From NCBI GenBank assembly GCA_014654775.1, contig JACVZW010000030.1:388860-452859 (forward strand): a DNA stretch of 64,000 nucleotides, read 5' to 3'. Source of the stretch: Paracoccaceae bacterium. Lineage in GTDB: Bacteria > Pseudomonadota > Alphaproteobacteria > Rhodobacterales > Rhodobacteraceae. The notes under the pieces were generated by a model, which did not search any database, was not told the origin of the DNA, and worked only from the letters and a program-made list of their open reading frames with translations. The translations under genes were made by a program, and so were the position numbers. This document shows positions 1 to 7,448 of the stretch, piece by piece; positions within the stretch are counted from its first letter, which is position 1; each line of letters starts with the position of its first letter.

Positions 1-540
1 CACGTGATAGAACTGGTCGGGCAGGCCGTCTTCCCCGCGCAGGAAATCGATCGCCTCGCCCACCGTCCAATGTTCGGGCGCGACCACCACCTCGCGCTGC
101 ATCAGGCGGCCCGCCGACCCCTCCGGATAGGCCATCGCCTGTTCCACCGCCACGCGGTCCGCCTTGTCCAGCGCGTCAAGGATCCGCCCCTGCGCGGGCG
201 CTTCCAGATCCTCAAGGATGTCGACCACGTCATCGGTGTCCAGATCGCGCACCGCCTCGGCCACCACCTCGGCAGGCAGCGCGGCGATCACCTCCTCGCG
301 GATCGTCTCGTCGATCTCGGACAGCAGATCCCCGTCGATCTCGCCGGAATAAAGCGCAAGGAACCCCCGCCGCTCGCCCGCATCGATCTGTTCCAGAAAG
401 TCGGCGATGTCGGCGGCATGCAGCGGCTCCACCAGACCCAGCACCAGCGGTCGGTCCCCCGCCGCCACCGCCGCGCGGATCGCCTCGACGCGGGCATCGT
501 CCAGTTCGATCTCTTCGACCGCTGCCTCGTTTTCCGCCAT
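1..540 (-). CDS. mgtE: Magnesium transporter MgtE, N-terminal part (truncated by window edge)
   Basis: The reading frame runs off the left edge, so only the first 180 residues are visible. They match the cytoplasmic MgtE N-domain: acidic, leucine-rich helical repeats (LLSEIDETIREEVIAALP, then VVAEAVRDLDTDDVVDILEDL), followed by the segment YPEGSAGRLMQREVV, which leads into the CBS domains of this family. MgtE is an inner-membrane Mg2+ channel whose N-domain and CBS domains sense intracellular Mg2+. The membrane domain lies outside the window. The start is the ATG at 540. The gene is divergent from guanine deaminase, with a 147-bp shared upstream region. The family call is firm; transport activity cannot be judged from this fragment. 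Confidence 0.85.
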   Translation of the reverse strand, partial: MAENEAAVEEIELDDARVEAIRAAVAAGDRPLVLGLVEPLHAADIADFLEQIDAGERRGFLALYSGEIDGDLLSEIDETIREEVIAALPAEVVAEAVRDLDTDDVVDILEDLEAPAQGRILDALDKADRVAVEQAMAYPEGSAGRLMQREVVVAPEHWTVGEAIDFLRGEDGLPDQFYHV

Positions 541-687
541 GCCGCACCCTGCCTGATTACCCCCAGCCTAGCGAAAGCTGTTTCTGCGAAACAGGGGGCA
601 CGGGGCATTTTACCCATGCGCCAAAAGACCATAGGCTTGCAAGGGACGCATAACGCCCCGAAAGCGGCGGCGAAACAGGAACAGCAG

Positions 688-1965
688 ATGGCCGATCTTC
701 TTCTGGGGCAGGTGCTCCGCTTCACCGCCGATCCTTTCGAGGCGGGCGAAACCGCCGCCCACTACGAAAGCCATGGCGCCATCCTCGTCGAAAATGGCCA
801 CATCACCGCCACGGGCCCCGCCGATGACCTGCGCCGCCGTCACCCGCAGGCGCGCCTGCACGATTACGGCCGCGCCCTCATCACCGCAGGTTTCATCGAT
901 GCCCATGTCCACTACCCCCAGACCGCCATTATCGCCTCCTGGGGAAAACGGCTGATCGACTGGCTGAACAGCTACACCTTCCCCGAAGAGATGCGCTTTG
1001 CCGACCCCGCCTATGCCGAGGTCATCGCCAACCGCTACCTCGACCTCGCCACCGCCCATGGCACCACCACCGTCTGCACCTATGCCACCATCCACCCGGC
1101 CAGCGTGGACGCCATCTTCACCGCCGCCCAGACACGCGGCATGCGCCTGTATGCCGGAAAAACCTGCATGGACCGCAACGCCCCCGCAGGCCTCTGCGAC
1201 ACCGCCCAATCCGCCTATGACGACAGCAAGGCGCTGTTGGAGAAATGGCACGGGGTCGACCGCCTTTCCTATGTCATCACCCCGCGCTTCTCGCCCACCT
1301 CCACACCCGAACAACTCGCCGCTCTGGGTGCCCTCTGGCGCGAGTATCCCGATTGCCTGATGCAGACCCACCTCTCCGAACAGACGGATGAAATCGCTTG
1401 GGTCCGCGACCTCTTCCCCCAATCCCGCGACTATTTGGATACCTACGAGGCGCCGGGGCTCCTGCGCGAAGGCGCCGTCTACGGCCATGCCATCCACCTG
1501 ACCGACCGCGAACGCGCTCGCCTGATCGACGCCGGGGCCAGCCTCGTGCATTGCCCCACCTCCAACACCTTCATCGGCTCAGGCCTCTTCGACATGTCCC
1601 TCGCGCGCCACCTGCGCGTGGGGCTCGCGACCGATACGGGGGGCGGCTCCTCCTTCTCCATGCTGCACACCATGGCCGCCGCCTATGAGGTGGCCCAACT
1701 GCGCGGTCAGGCCCTGCACCCGTCGCAGCTGATCTGGCTCGCCACCGTCGGCTCCGCCCGCGCGCTGCGGGCCGAAGACCGCATCGGCAACATCGGCCCG
1801 GGGATGGAGGCCGACCTCACCATCCTCGACCTCGCCTCCACCCCCGCCATCGCGCAAGCCACAGCCCGCGCCGAAACGATATGGGAGGCGCTTTTCCCCA
1901 CCATCATGATGGGCGATGACCGCGCCATCCGTGGCCTCTGGATCGGCGGCAAACCCCTGCGCTGA
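688..1965 (+). CDS. guaD: Guanine deaminase
   Basis: A 425-residue amidohydrolase that should convert guanine to xanthine and ammonia in the cytoplasm. The metal ligands of the family are visible: HVH at residues 73-75 (DAHVHYPQ), H228 in QTHLSEQ with E231, H267/H270 in YGHAIH, and D316 in ATDTGGG. Length is normal for bacterial GuaD. The frame stays open upstream to the window edge, but that part is antisense to mgtE and does not resemble the family. The ATG at 688 places the family-typical N-terminus directly ahead of the beta-strand domain. A second purine-type amidohydrolase lies 1.7 kb downstream on the other strand, which suggests local purine-base catabolism. Confidence 0.9.
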   Translation: MADLLLGQVLRFTADPFEAGETAAHYESHGAILVENGHITATGPADDLRRRHPQARLHDYGRALITAGFIDAHVHYPQTAIIASWGKRLIDWLNSYTFPEEMRFADPAYAEVIANRYLDLATAHGTTTVCTYATIHPASVDAIFTAAQTRGMRLYAGKTCMDRNAPAGLCDTAQSAYDDSKALLEKWHGVDRLSYVITPRFSPTSTPEQLAALGALWREYPDCLMQTHLSEQTDEIAWVRDLFPQSRDYLDTYEAPGLLREGAVYGHAIHLTDRERARLIDAGASLVHCPTSNTFIGSGLFDMSLARHLRVGLATDTGGGSSFSMLHTMAAAYEVAQLRGQALHPSQLIWLATVGSARALRAEDRIGNIGPGMEADLTILDLASTPAIAQATARAETIWEALFPTIMMGDDRAIRGLWIGGKPLR

Positions 1966-2015
1966 CCGCCCCCTTGTCGCGTGGGCCAAACCGTCCGCGA
2001 CCGGATCAAGACAAA

Positions 2016-2033
2016 TTTACGTAAATTACGTAA
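2016..2033. promoter_or_regulatory. Tandem TTACGTAA palindromes, possible operator
   Basis: TTTACGTAAA at 2016-2025 is followed immediately by TTACGTAA at 2026-2033. The two perfect palindromes have centres 9 bp apart in otherwise GC-rich DNA. The arrangement resembles a dimeric-regulator site, but it lies downstream of guaD and of the convergent FNT gene, where no promoter is expected. I cannot assign a regulator, and chance is possible. Confidence 0.3.
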
Positions 2034-2113
2034 CCCCTAAGGGCCGACCAATCCCAAAGCCAATGACATCACCGCCCGCCCAGATCAGACAAAATCCAAT
2101 AAAACCCAAAGCA

Positions 2114-2209
2114 TTAACCTTAACGCCCCTCCCCTTTTCATCTTGGCAAGAAATACTCTCAGGGGGTGAATGGGCGCGGCACGCGCCCAGAGGGGGCGGA
2201 ACGCCCCTT
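2114..2209 (-). repeat. 96-bp intergenic repeat, copy 1
   Basis: Matches 2336-2431 at 95 of 96 positions; the only difference is T versus A within the CCCC-rich stretch before CTTTT. Read on the minus strand it contains a GGGCGCG/CGCGCCC hairpin and then GAGTATTTCTTGCCAAGATGAA. That core is shared in looser form with elements near 11550, 16760 and 29590. Confidence 0.9.
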
Positions 2210-2335
2210 ACCTTCCGTCACAGAACGCGCGGCCCCTCTCCGTCGCACCCGCGCCGAACATACGGCCCACCCCCGAAGCCGTCCGATGCCCCGACCACGC
2301 CCGACAGCCCAAGCAATCCCCTAAACTCCAATCCG

Positions 2336-2431
2336 TTAACCTTAACGCCCCACCCCTTTTCATCTTGGCAAGAAATACTCTCAGGGGGTGAATGGGCGCG
2401 GCACGCGCCCAGAGGGGGCGGAACGCCCCTT
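2336..2431 (-). repeat. 96-bp intergenic repeat, copy 2
   Basis: Second copy of the 2114-2209 unit in the same orientation, starting 222 bp after the first. It carries the same hairpin and the same CCAAGATGAA core. The near-identity implies recent duplication or strong conservation by gene conversion. It lies 36 bp past the stop of the FNT channel gene. Confidence 0.9.
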
Positions 2432-2467
2432 TCCCCTCAGGCCAAGGCCCCCCACAGCCGGGATCTC

Positions 2468-3247
2468 TCACTTCCCCGCCATCGCCGGATAGGCATAGCG
2501 ATAGGCCAGCGCCACGCCCCCCGCCCCCCCGATCACATTGCCAAGGCTCACCCAGAACAGGTTCCCCGCCACCCCCGCCAACGACACCTCCCCGCCAGCG
2601 ATCCAGCCCAGCGGCAGCAGGAACATATTGGCCACCGAATGCTCCAATCCCAGCGCCACGAATGCCGTGACCGGCCACAGCACCGCCAGCACCCGGTCCG
2701 TCACCGACCGCGCCGCGAAACTCAGCCAGATCGCCAGACAGACCAGTGCATTGCACAGCGCCCCGCGTAGCACGGCCTCAACCGGGCCCAGCCCCGCCTT
2801 GGCCTCCGCTGCCCGCACCGCCGCCGCGCCCATCGGCCCCTCGGCCAGCCCCGCCATCCCGAAAGCCAACGCCAACCCTACGGCCCCGATCAGATTGCCC
2901 AGCCAGACGATCCCCCAGTTGCGCAGCAGGGCCCCGACCGTGATCCGCCGATCCACCGCCGCCATCACCATCAGCGCATTCCCAGTGAACAGTTCCGCCC
3001 CGCCCACCACCACAAGGATCAGGCCCAGCGCAAAGACCACCCCGCCCAATACCCGCGCGGGTCCAAAGCCGGGGTCCACCCCCGCCATGGCCACACACCA
3101 GCCCGCCGCACCAAAGCCGATGAAACACCCCGCAAGCACCGCGAGTACCAGCATCCGTCCGGCAGGCAGCGCGGCCTTGGCCACCCCCGCTGTCTCGATC
3201 AGCGCGCCGATCTCGGCGGGTCGATAGGCTTCCAGCGGCTCCGGCAT
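2468..3247 (-). CDS. Formate/nitrite transporter (FNT) family channel
   Basis: A 259-residue, strongly hydrophobic protein with about six membrane segments and FNT-type sequence: the amphipathic N-terminus (RPAEIGALIETAGVAKA), the ELFTGNALM segment, the NLIGA stretch and the VANMFLLPLG region typical of FocA/NirC. These pentameric channels pass formate, nitrite or hydrosulfide; the substrate cannot be told from sequence. The frame extends ten codons upstream, but the ATG at 3247 is preceded by a GGGGGG ribosome-binding sequence and gives the usual family N-terminus. A repeated 45-bp element lies between it and rraB. Nothing nearby (no formate dehydrogenase or nitrite reductase) points to a substrate. 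Confidence 0.85.
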   Translation of the reverse strand: MPEPLEAYRPAEIGALIETAGVAKAALPAGRMLVLAVLAGCFIGFGAAGWCVAMAGVDPGFGPARVLGGVVFALGLILVVVGGAELFTGNALMVMAAVDRRITVGALLRNWGIVWLGNLIGAVGLALAFGMAGLAEGPMGAAAVRAAEAKAGLGPVEAVLRGALCNALVCLAIWLSFAARSVTDRVLAVLWPVTAFVALGLEHSVANMFLLPLGWIAGGEVSLAGVAGNLFWVSLGNVIGGAGGVALAYRYAYPAMAGK

Positions 3248-3296
3248 CGCGATCCCCCCCGTTGCGCGCCGGGCCATATGACCGTGCGCTGCGTGA

Positions 3297-3341
3297 CCAC
3301 AGTTTGCTGCACAGAATACGGCACAAAACAGGGCACAGCCG
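3297..3341 (-). repeat. 45-bp element, copy 1 (downstream of rraB-like gene)
   Basis: Identical at 44 of 45 positions to 54274-54318. On the minus strand it starts 14 nt after the stop of the RraB-like gene, and the other copy starts 43 nt after the nadK stop. The minus strand can pair GTTTTGTGC with GCAGCAAAC (7 of 9 pairs) around a 10-nt loop. Function unknown; a 3'-UTR element or dispersed repeat are the obvious options. Confidence 0.75.
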
Positions 3342-3354
3342 TTGCGGGCAGGGC

Positions 3355-3666
3355 TTACTCGGCCAATTCCCAGCCGTCGGGATAGAAATCATGCGCCAGC
3401 GCGATCTCGGTGGCCAACCGTTCCTTGTCCCAGATCGCCTCGGGCGTCACCGGGATCGGGCCGAAACTGGCGATGACCGTCTCGCCATCCCCCACCCGCC
3501 GCGTCTTGAAACCCCTTGCTTTCAAAGCCTTTTCAAAGGCCCCCCAATTCGCATCCGTCTCTTCGATGAAGAAGATGAAATCGACCACCGATTGCGCAGG
3601 CAGGCCCTTCACCCCCTTGAAGGTGGCGAATGTTTCACGGCGCTGGGCTTCGAAGTTGTGCGACAT
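3355..3666 (-). CDS. rraB: RraB-family ribonuclease E inhibitor
   Basis: A 103-residue acidic soluble protein. The pattern FIFFIEETDANWGAFEKALKARGF, with a late HDFYPDGWELAE, matches the RraB/DUF1260 fold family, in which the founding E. coli member binds the C-terminal scaffold of RNase E and alters its activity. Most alphaproteobacterial members are uncharacterised, so the regulatory role is inferred from the family alone. Length is normal. It starts 12 bp after the stop of the amidohydrolase gene in the same direction, so the two may be co-transcribed. The ATG at 3666 is the only sensible start. A 45-bp repeated element follows its stop codon. Confidence 0.75.
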   Translation of the reverse strand: MSHNFEAQRRETFATFKGVKGLPAQSVVDFIFFIEETDANWGAFEKALKARGFKTRRVGDGETVIASFGPIPVTPEAIWDKERLATEIALAHDFYPDGWELAE

Positions 3667-3678
3667 GGGCGTTGCCTA

Positions 3679-5022
3679 TCACCCCATCAACCGCGCCGCC
3701 AGATGGTTCTGCCGCTCCACCACTTTCGGCAAATCGATCGTCACCATCTCCCCATCCCGAACCACTTGTTTTCCCTCAACAAACAGGTGCTTCACCCGCG
3801 TCGGACCACACAGAAGCAGCGCCCCCACAGGGTCCCAACTCCCCGCGCTTTCCACCCTGGTCATGTCCCAGACCGCCACATCCCCCCGCTTCCCCACCTG
3901 CAGCGATCCGCAATCCCCCCGCCCCAACACCCGCGCCCCGCCCAGCGTCGCGATCTCCAGCGCCTCGCGCACCCCCATCGCATCGGCCCCCCGCGCAACC
4001 CTTTGCAAAAGCATGGCCATCCGCGCCTCGCCCACCAGATTGCCCGCATCATTCGACGCCGATCCGTCCACCCCCAAGCCAACCTTCACGCCCCGATCCC
4101 GCATCGCCCGCACCGGCGCGATCCCGGAACCGAGTCGACAATTCGAACAGGGGCAATGCGCAACCCCCGTTCCCGACCGGGCGAAAAGTTCAATTTCCGA
4201 ACCGTCCAGCTTCACGCAATGCGCGTGCCAGACATCATCGCCCGTCCATCCCAGATCTTCCGCATATTGCCCCGGACGGCAGCCGAACTGGGCCAGCGAA
4301 TAGGCGATATCCTCGTCATTTTCGGCCAGATGGGTGTGCAGCATCACCCCCTTGTCCCGCGCCAGAACCGCGGCTTCGCGCATCAGATCGCGGCTCACCG
4401 AGAATGGCGAACAGGGTGCCAACCCCACCCGCACCATCGCCCCCTCGCGTGGGTCGTGGAACGCATCCACCACCCGGACGCAATCCTCCAGTATCATCGC
4501 CTCCTTCTCCACCAGCGCATCGGGCGGCAACCCGCCCGCACTTTCCCCGATGCTCATCGCCCCCCGCGTGGGATGAAACCGCAACCCTACCTCGGCAGCA
4601 GCAGCAATCGTGTCATCCAGCCGCGATCCATTCGGAAAGAGGTAAAGATGATCCGAGGTCAGCGTGCAGCCAGACAGCGCCAATTCAGCCAGCCCCACCT
4701 GCGCCGAAACGAACATCTCCTCCGGCCCGAACCGCCCCCAAATCGGGTAAAGCGTCTTCAGCCAGCCGAACAGCAACGCGTCCTGCCCCCCCGGCACCGC
4801 CCGCGTCAGGGTCTGATACAGGTGATGATGCGTGTTCACCAATCCCGGCGTCACCACGCAGCCCGCGGCCTCCACCACTTCACCCGTGGTCACCAACCCC
4901 GTCCCCACCGCCGCCACCACGCCGCCCCGCAGCAGCACGTCGCCCCCCGCGATCTCGCGCCGCGCGCCATCCATCGTCACGACCGCCGCCGCGCCACGGA
5001 TCAGAACCTCATTCTCAGGCAT
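3679..5022 (-). CDS. 8-oxoguanine deaminase-like amidohydrolase
   Basis: A 447-residue member of the TrzN/AtzB/8-oxoguanine deaminase branch of the amidohydrolases, probably acting on an oxidised or substituted purine in the cytoplasm. Metal ligands visible: H65-H67 in NTHHHLYQ, H229/H231 and E234 in LHTHLAEN, H266/H268 in VWHAHCV and D319 in GVDGSASND. The AHCPCSNCRLGSG stretch is typical of the branch. The frame is open 29 codons further upstream, but the ATG at 5022 has GGGAG ahead of it and gives MPENEVLIRG, a normal beginning. Closeness to guaD supports a purine role. Related enzymes hydrolyse s-triazines or adenosine derivatives, so the substrate is an inference. Confidence 0.7.
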   Translation of the reverse strand: MPENEVLIRGAAAVVTMDGARREIAGGDVLLRGGVVAAVGTGLVTTGEVVEAAGCVVTPGLVNTHHHLYQTLTRAVPGGQDALLFGWLKTLYPIWGRFGPEEMFVSAQVGLAELALSGCTLTSDHLYLFPNGSRLDDTIAAAAEVGLRFHPTRGAMSIGESAGGLPPDALVEKEAMILEDCVRVVDAFHDPREGAMVRVGLAPCSPFSVSRDLMREAAVLARDKGVMLHTHLAENDEDIAYSLAQFGCRPGQYAEDLGWTGDDVWHAHCVKLDGSEIELFARSGTGVAHCPCSNCRLGSGIAPVRAMRDRGVKVGLGVDGSASNDAGNLVGEARMAMLLQRVARGADAMGVREALEIATLGGARVLGRGDCGSLQVGKRGDVAVWDMTRVESAGSWDPVGALLLCGPTRVKHLFVEGKQVVRDGEMVTIDLPKVVERQNHLAARLMG

Positions 5023-5243
5023 GGAATGCTCCCTTCGCGCCCACCCCCTTCGGTGGATCGGGAACGCCGGGCGACAGAAGGGGGGAAGGACTCGGCCCGT
5101 GCCGCCCAAGGCTAGCGACGCGCCACCTGCCCCGACAAGGGATAATCGTCACCTTCATGACCGTCCCTGTCGAAATCCGCGCCCGCCCCGCGTCTTCACT
5201 TCAGCGGGTCGGATTGTCCGCCCGCAAGATCGGAGATCGACCC

Positions 5244-5843
5244 ATGCGCCACCTCCTCATCGCCACTCTTCTCGCGACCGCCCTCACCCCGATGGCCGCC
5301 CATGCCGACAGCCCCCCAGCAGCCGATGCCGCAGCCCTTTCCCAACTGCGCGGCACCTATGCCAGCCCTGCCGTCGAGTCCTGGTATGGCGGCTACGGCA
5401 CGCGCGAATTCATCTTCGCCGACGGGCAATGGCAGCTTATCTTCACCCACGCGCTGGACCCGCAGATGGTGCTGCGCACCTTCCAATTCCGCACCGGTGG
5501 CGCCTATCGCATCGGGGCGGCCCATGCCACTATGCCCAGCGCATTCGAGGCCGATTTCGACGAGGAGTGGAAGCACCTCACCCTCCTGACAAACGACCCG
5601 CAGGTCATCGCGGGGATGGGTCTGGCGGATTGCGCCCTCACCCCGAATCTGGAGACGGACATTTCGGCCACCGGATGTGGGCCTTGGCCTTCGGTGGCCG
5701 ATTGTGGCACCGATCATGACCTGCTCGCGCTCGATGCCAGTGGGTTGCGCTTCGGCGAAAGGCCAGCAGACAGCAACATGTGCAGCCCCGACCGCCGCCC
5801 CGATGCGCTGCTGCAACCCGTGGTGGCAGTGACCACGCCGTAG
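5244..5843 (+). CDS. Secreted protein of unknown function
   Basis: A 199-residue protein I do not recognise. Residues 1-22 form a clear Sec signal peptide (MRHLLIATLLATALTPMAAHA, then DSPP), so the mature protein should be periplasmic. The mature part looks like a small beta-rich domain (YGTREFIFADGQWQLIFTH and RTFQFRTGGAYRIG). Four cysteines in the second half (CALT, GCGPW, DCGTD, NMCSP) could form two disulfides. The ATG at 5244 was chosen because GGAGA precedes it; longer open-frame versions lack a signal peptide. It converges on hisN with only 4 bp between stop codons. Confidence 0.7.
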   Translation: MRHLLIATLLATALTPMAAHADSPPAADAAALSQLRGTYASPAVESWYGGYGTREFIFADGQWQLIFTHALDPQMVLRTFQFRTGGAYRIGAAHATMPSAFEADFDEEWKHLTLLTNDPQVIAGMGLADCALTPNLETDISATGCGPWPSVADCGTDHDLLALDASGLRFGERPADSNMCSPDRRPDALLQPVVAVTTP

Positions 5844-5847
5844 GGCC

Positions 5848-6645
5848 CTAGCCCCGCAGCAAGGCCAAGGCCGCCGCATGCACCTCGCGGTTCGCGGCGG
5901 CCAGCACGCGGCCCCCGTCAAGGCAGGGATTTCCCTCCCAGTCGGTGACGATGCCCCCCGCAGCCTCGATCACCGCAATGGGGGCCTGCACGTCATAGGC
6001 CTGCAACCCCGCCTCGATCACCAGATCGATCATCCCTGCCGCAACCAGCGCATAGCCATAGCAATCGGTGCCATAGCGCGTCAGCCGCACCTCGGGCACG
6101 ACACGGCGGAAGGCCGCGCCTTCCTCGGCCGTGCCCACTTCGGGAAAGGTGGAAAAGAGGATCGCCTCCGACAGCGGCCGCGGCCCCCGGCAGCGCAACG
6201 CCGCCCGCCCTGACGGCCCGTTCACCTCGGCCCGGCCAAGCCCACCTTCGAACCTCTCGCGGATATAGGGCTGGTCGATGATCCCGTAGATCGGTCCGTC
6301 CGCATCCCGGACCGAGATCAGCACCCCCCATGTCGGCGTGCCGGACAGATAGCCGCGCGTCCCATCGATGGGGTCCAGCACCCATGTCAGCCCGCTCGTC
6401 CCCGCTTCGGACCCGAATTCCTCGCCCAGAATGCCGTCCTGCGGACGGCGGCGCTTCAGGATGGCCCGCATCCGCTCTTCCGAGAGGCGATCCGCCACCG
6501 TCACGGGGTCGAAACGTGCCGTCTCCTTGGTATCCGCCGTCAGGTCCGACCGCCGGAAATGCAGCAGGGTCGCCTCCCGCGCCGCATCCGCCAGTTCCGC
6601 CGCCGTGGCGATCAGCTCCGCCGCATCCTGCTCCGACACCCGCAT
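5848..6645 (-). CDS. hisN: Inositol-monophosphatase family, histidinol-phosphatase type
   Basis: A 265-residue Mg2+-dependent phosphatase of the inositol monophosphatase superfamily. Motifs in order: DPVTVADRLSEERMR, GEEFGSE, the metal site DPIDGTRGY near residues 95-103, and the C-terminal AYDVQAPIAVIEAAGG. The GTRGYLSGTPTWG variant and TRYGTDCYGYALVA resemble the HisN histidinol-phosphatases of actinobacteria and alphaproteobacteria more than SuhB, so dephosphorylation of histidinol phosphate in histidine synthesis is the best guess. The ATG at 6645 is preceded by GGGGGAT; an upstream in-frame Met at 6687 is less well placed. No other his genes are in the window, so the substrate stays tentative. 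Confidence 0.75.
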   Translation of the reverse strand: MRVSEQDAAELIATAAELADAAREATLLHFRRSDLTADTKETARFDPVTVADRLSEERMRAILKRRRPQDGILGEEFGSEAGTSGLTWVLDPIDGTRGYLSGTPTWGVLISVRDADGPIYGIIDQPYIRERFEGGLGRAEVNGPSGRAALRCRGPRPLSEAILFSTFPEVGTAEEGAAFRRVVPEVRLTRYGTDCYGYALVAAGMIDLVIEAGLQAYDVQAPIAVIEAAGGIVTDWEGNPCLDGGRVLAAANREVHAAALALLRG

Positions 6646-6741
6646 CCTGCATCCCCCGAAAAGCATATCCCCCCGCGCTATCCGCACGAGGGGATGGGGT
6701 CAAGCATCCGGAACCGGGTGGCCAGCACCCGGCACAGGGGA

Positions 6742-7104
6742 TCAGGCTGCGTCGCTCAGAACGCGGGCAAGATCAAAGAGACGGCGGCGCTGCGCTTCGG
6801 GGATCGCGTAATAGGACCGCACCAGTTCCAGCGCTTCCTTGTCGGCCATGAAGTCACCCTCGGCCGCCTGCGCGCTTTCCCGGCTGTCGTCCAGCCCTTC
6901 AAAGAAGAAGCCGATCGTCACGCCCAGCGCGTCGGCGATATCCCACAGCCGCGAGGCAGAGACGCGGTTCATCCCCGTCTCGTATTTCTGAATCTGCTGG
7001 AACTTGATCCCGACTTTGTCGGCAAGTTGCTGCTGCGTCATGCCAACCATCCAGCGACGATGGCGGATACGCTTGCCGACATGGGCGTCAACGGGATGCT
7101 TCAT
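6742..7104 (-). CDS. XRE-family transcriptional regulator
   Basis: A 120-residue protein with an N-terminal Cro/CI-type helix-turn-helix at about residues 12-65 (VGKRIRHRRWMVGMTQQQLADKVGIKFQQIQKYETG) and a short helical tail (LELVRSYYAIPEAQRRRLFDLARVL) probably used for dimerisation. AGGAG lies 6 nt before the ATG at 7104. It is too short to carry the large ligand domain of the ScfR/PccR regulators. It faces a 344-bp AT-rich region shared with the divergent quinone oxidoreductase gene. Targets cannot be read from the sequence, though this region is the natural place to look. Confidence 0.85.
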   Translation of the reverse strand: MKHPVDAHVGKRIRHRRWMVGMTQQQLADKVGIKFQQIQKYETGMNRVSASRLWDIADALGVTIGFFFEGLDDSRESAQAAEGDFMADKEALELVRSYYAIPEAQRRRLFDLARVLSDAA

Positions 7105-7448
7105 TTTGTACTCCTAGACATCGTCCCCTGCCATGTTACAAGCAATTGACGTGCCGAAAATTGCCAACACGTAGTTTTCCACAAGATTTGCAGGCCTGCG
7201 GCGCAAAAACCTGTCGTTTAGGATAGCGCAAGTTATACGAACGAAGAACAAGCTTTGCCAGAAACCCGCCGCTGAACCGGAGGATTAACCAGCCATCCAA
7301 GACTCGCGCAAAGGAGGTTTTTCATTTTGCATTTCTTTTTGCAACAAATTCCTGACAACTTTCGCATAATGCAACAGATTTTCCTTTGGATGCTCCCTCA
7401 CCTTGCGCTATCTCCCCCGGGAACACGTCCAAGCAGAAGGGCAACCGC
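7105..7448. other. 344-bp AT-rich divergent regulatory region
   Basis: The region lies between the XRE regulator (minus) and the oxidoreductase (plus) and is clearly richer in A+T than its surroundings. It contains TTTGCATT-TCTT-TTTGCAAC (7326-7345), close to the TTTGCAAA-X4-TTTGCAAA arrangement I recall for the PccR/ScfR regulator. It also has an orphan strong Shine-Dalgarno-like AAAGGAGG at about 7310-7317 with no ATG or GTG reading frame at a suitable distance. No gene is supported here. Confidence 0.5.

Larger units (their letters stand above)
1966..2467. other. 502-bp gene-free interval with duplicated repeat
   Basis: No credible gene lies between guaD and the convergent FNT channel gene. 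The open frames here simply read through the repeats. The interval holds a pair of TTACGTAA palindromes (2016-2033) and two copies of a 96-bp direct repeat (2114-2209 and 2336-2431) separated by 126 bp of unique sequence. Transcripts from both flanking genes would end here, so termination or mRNA 3'-end functions are plausible. Confidence 0.7.

Noticed and set aside
4..687. Extension of the guanine deaminase frame to the window start
   Set aside because: The extra 228 residues are antisense to the mgtE gene and Arg/His-rich without family similarity; the deaminase N-terminus fits the ATG at 688.
2114..2431. The 96-bp repeats as a mobile element with target duplication
   Set aside because: The units lack terminal inverted repeats, coding capacity and flanking short duplications that I can see.
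2170..2670. Two frames beginning MGAARAQRGRNAP with the same N-terminus
   Set aside because: Both start inside the 96-bp repeat and continue through unrelated sequence; the shared start only reflects the repeat.
3262..5115. 617-residue open frame on the plus strand
   Set aside because: Arg/Pro/His-rich composition and full overlap with the amidohydrolase and RraB-like genes show it to be an antisense shadow of GC-rich codons.
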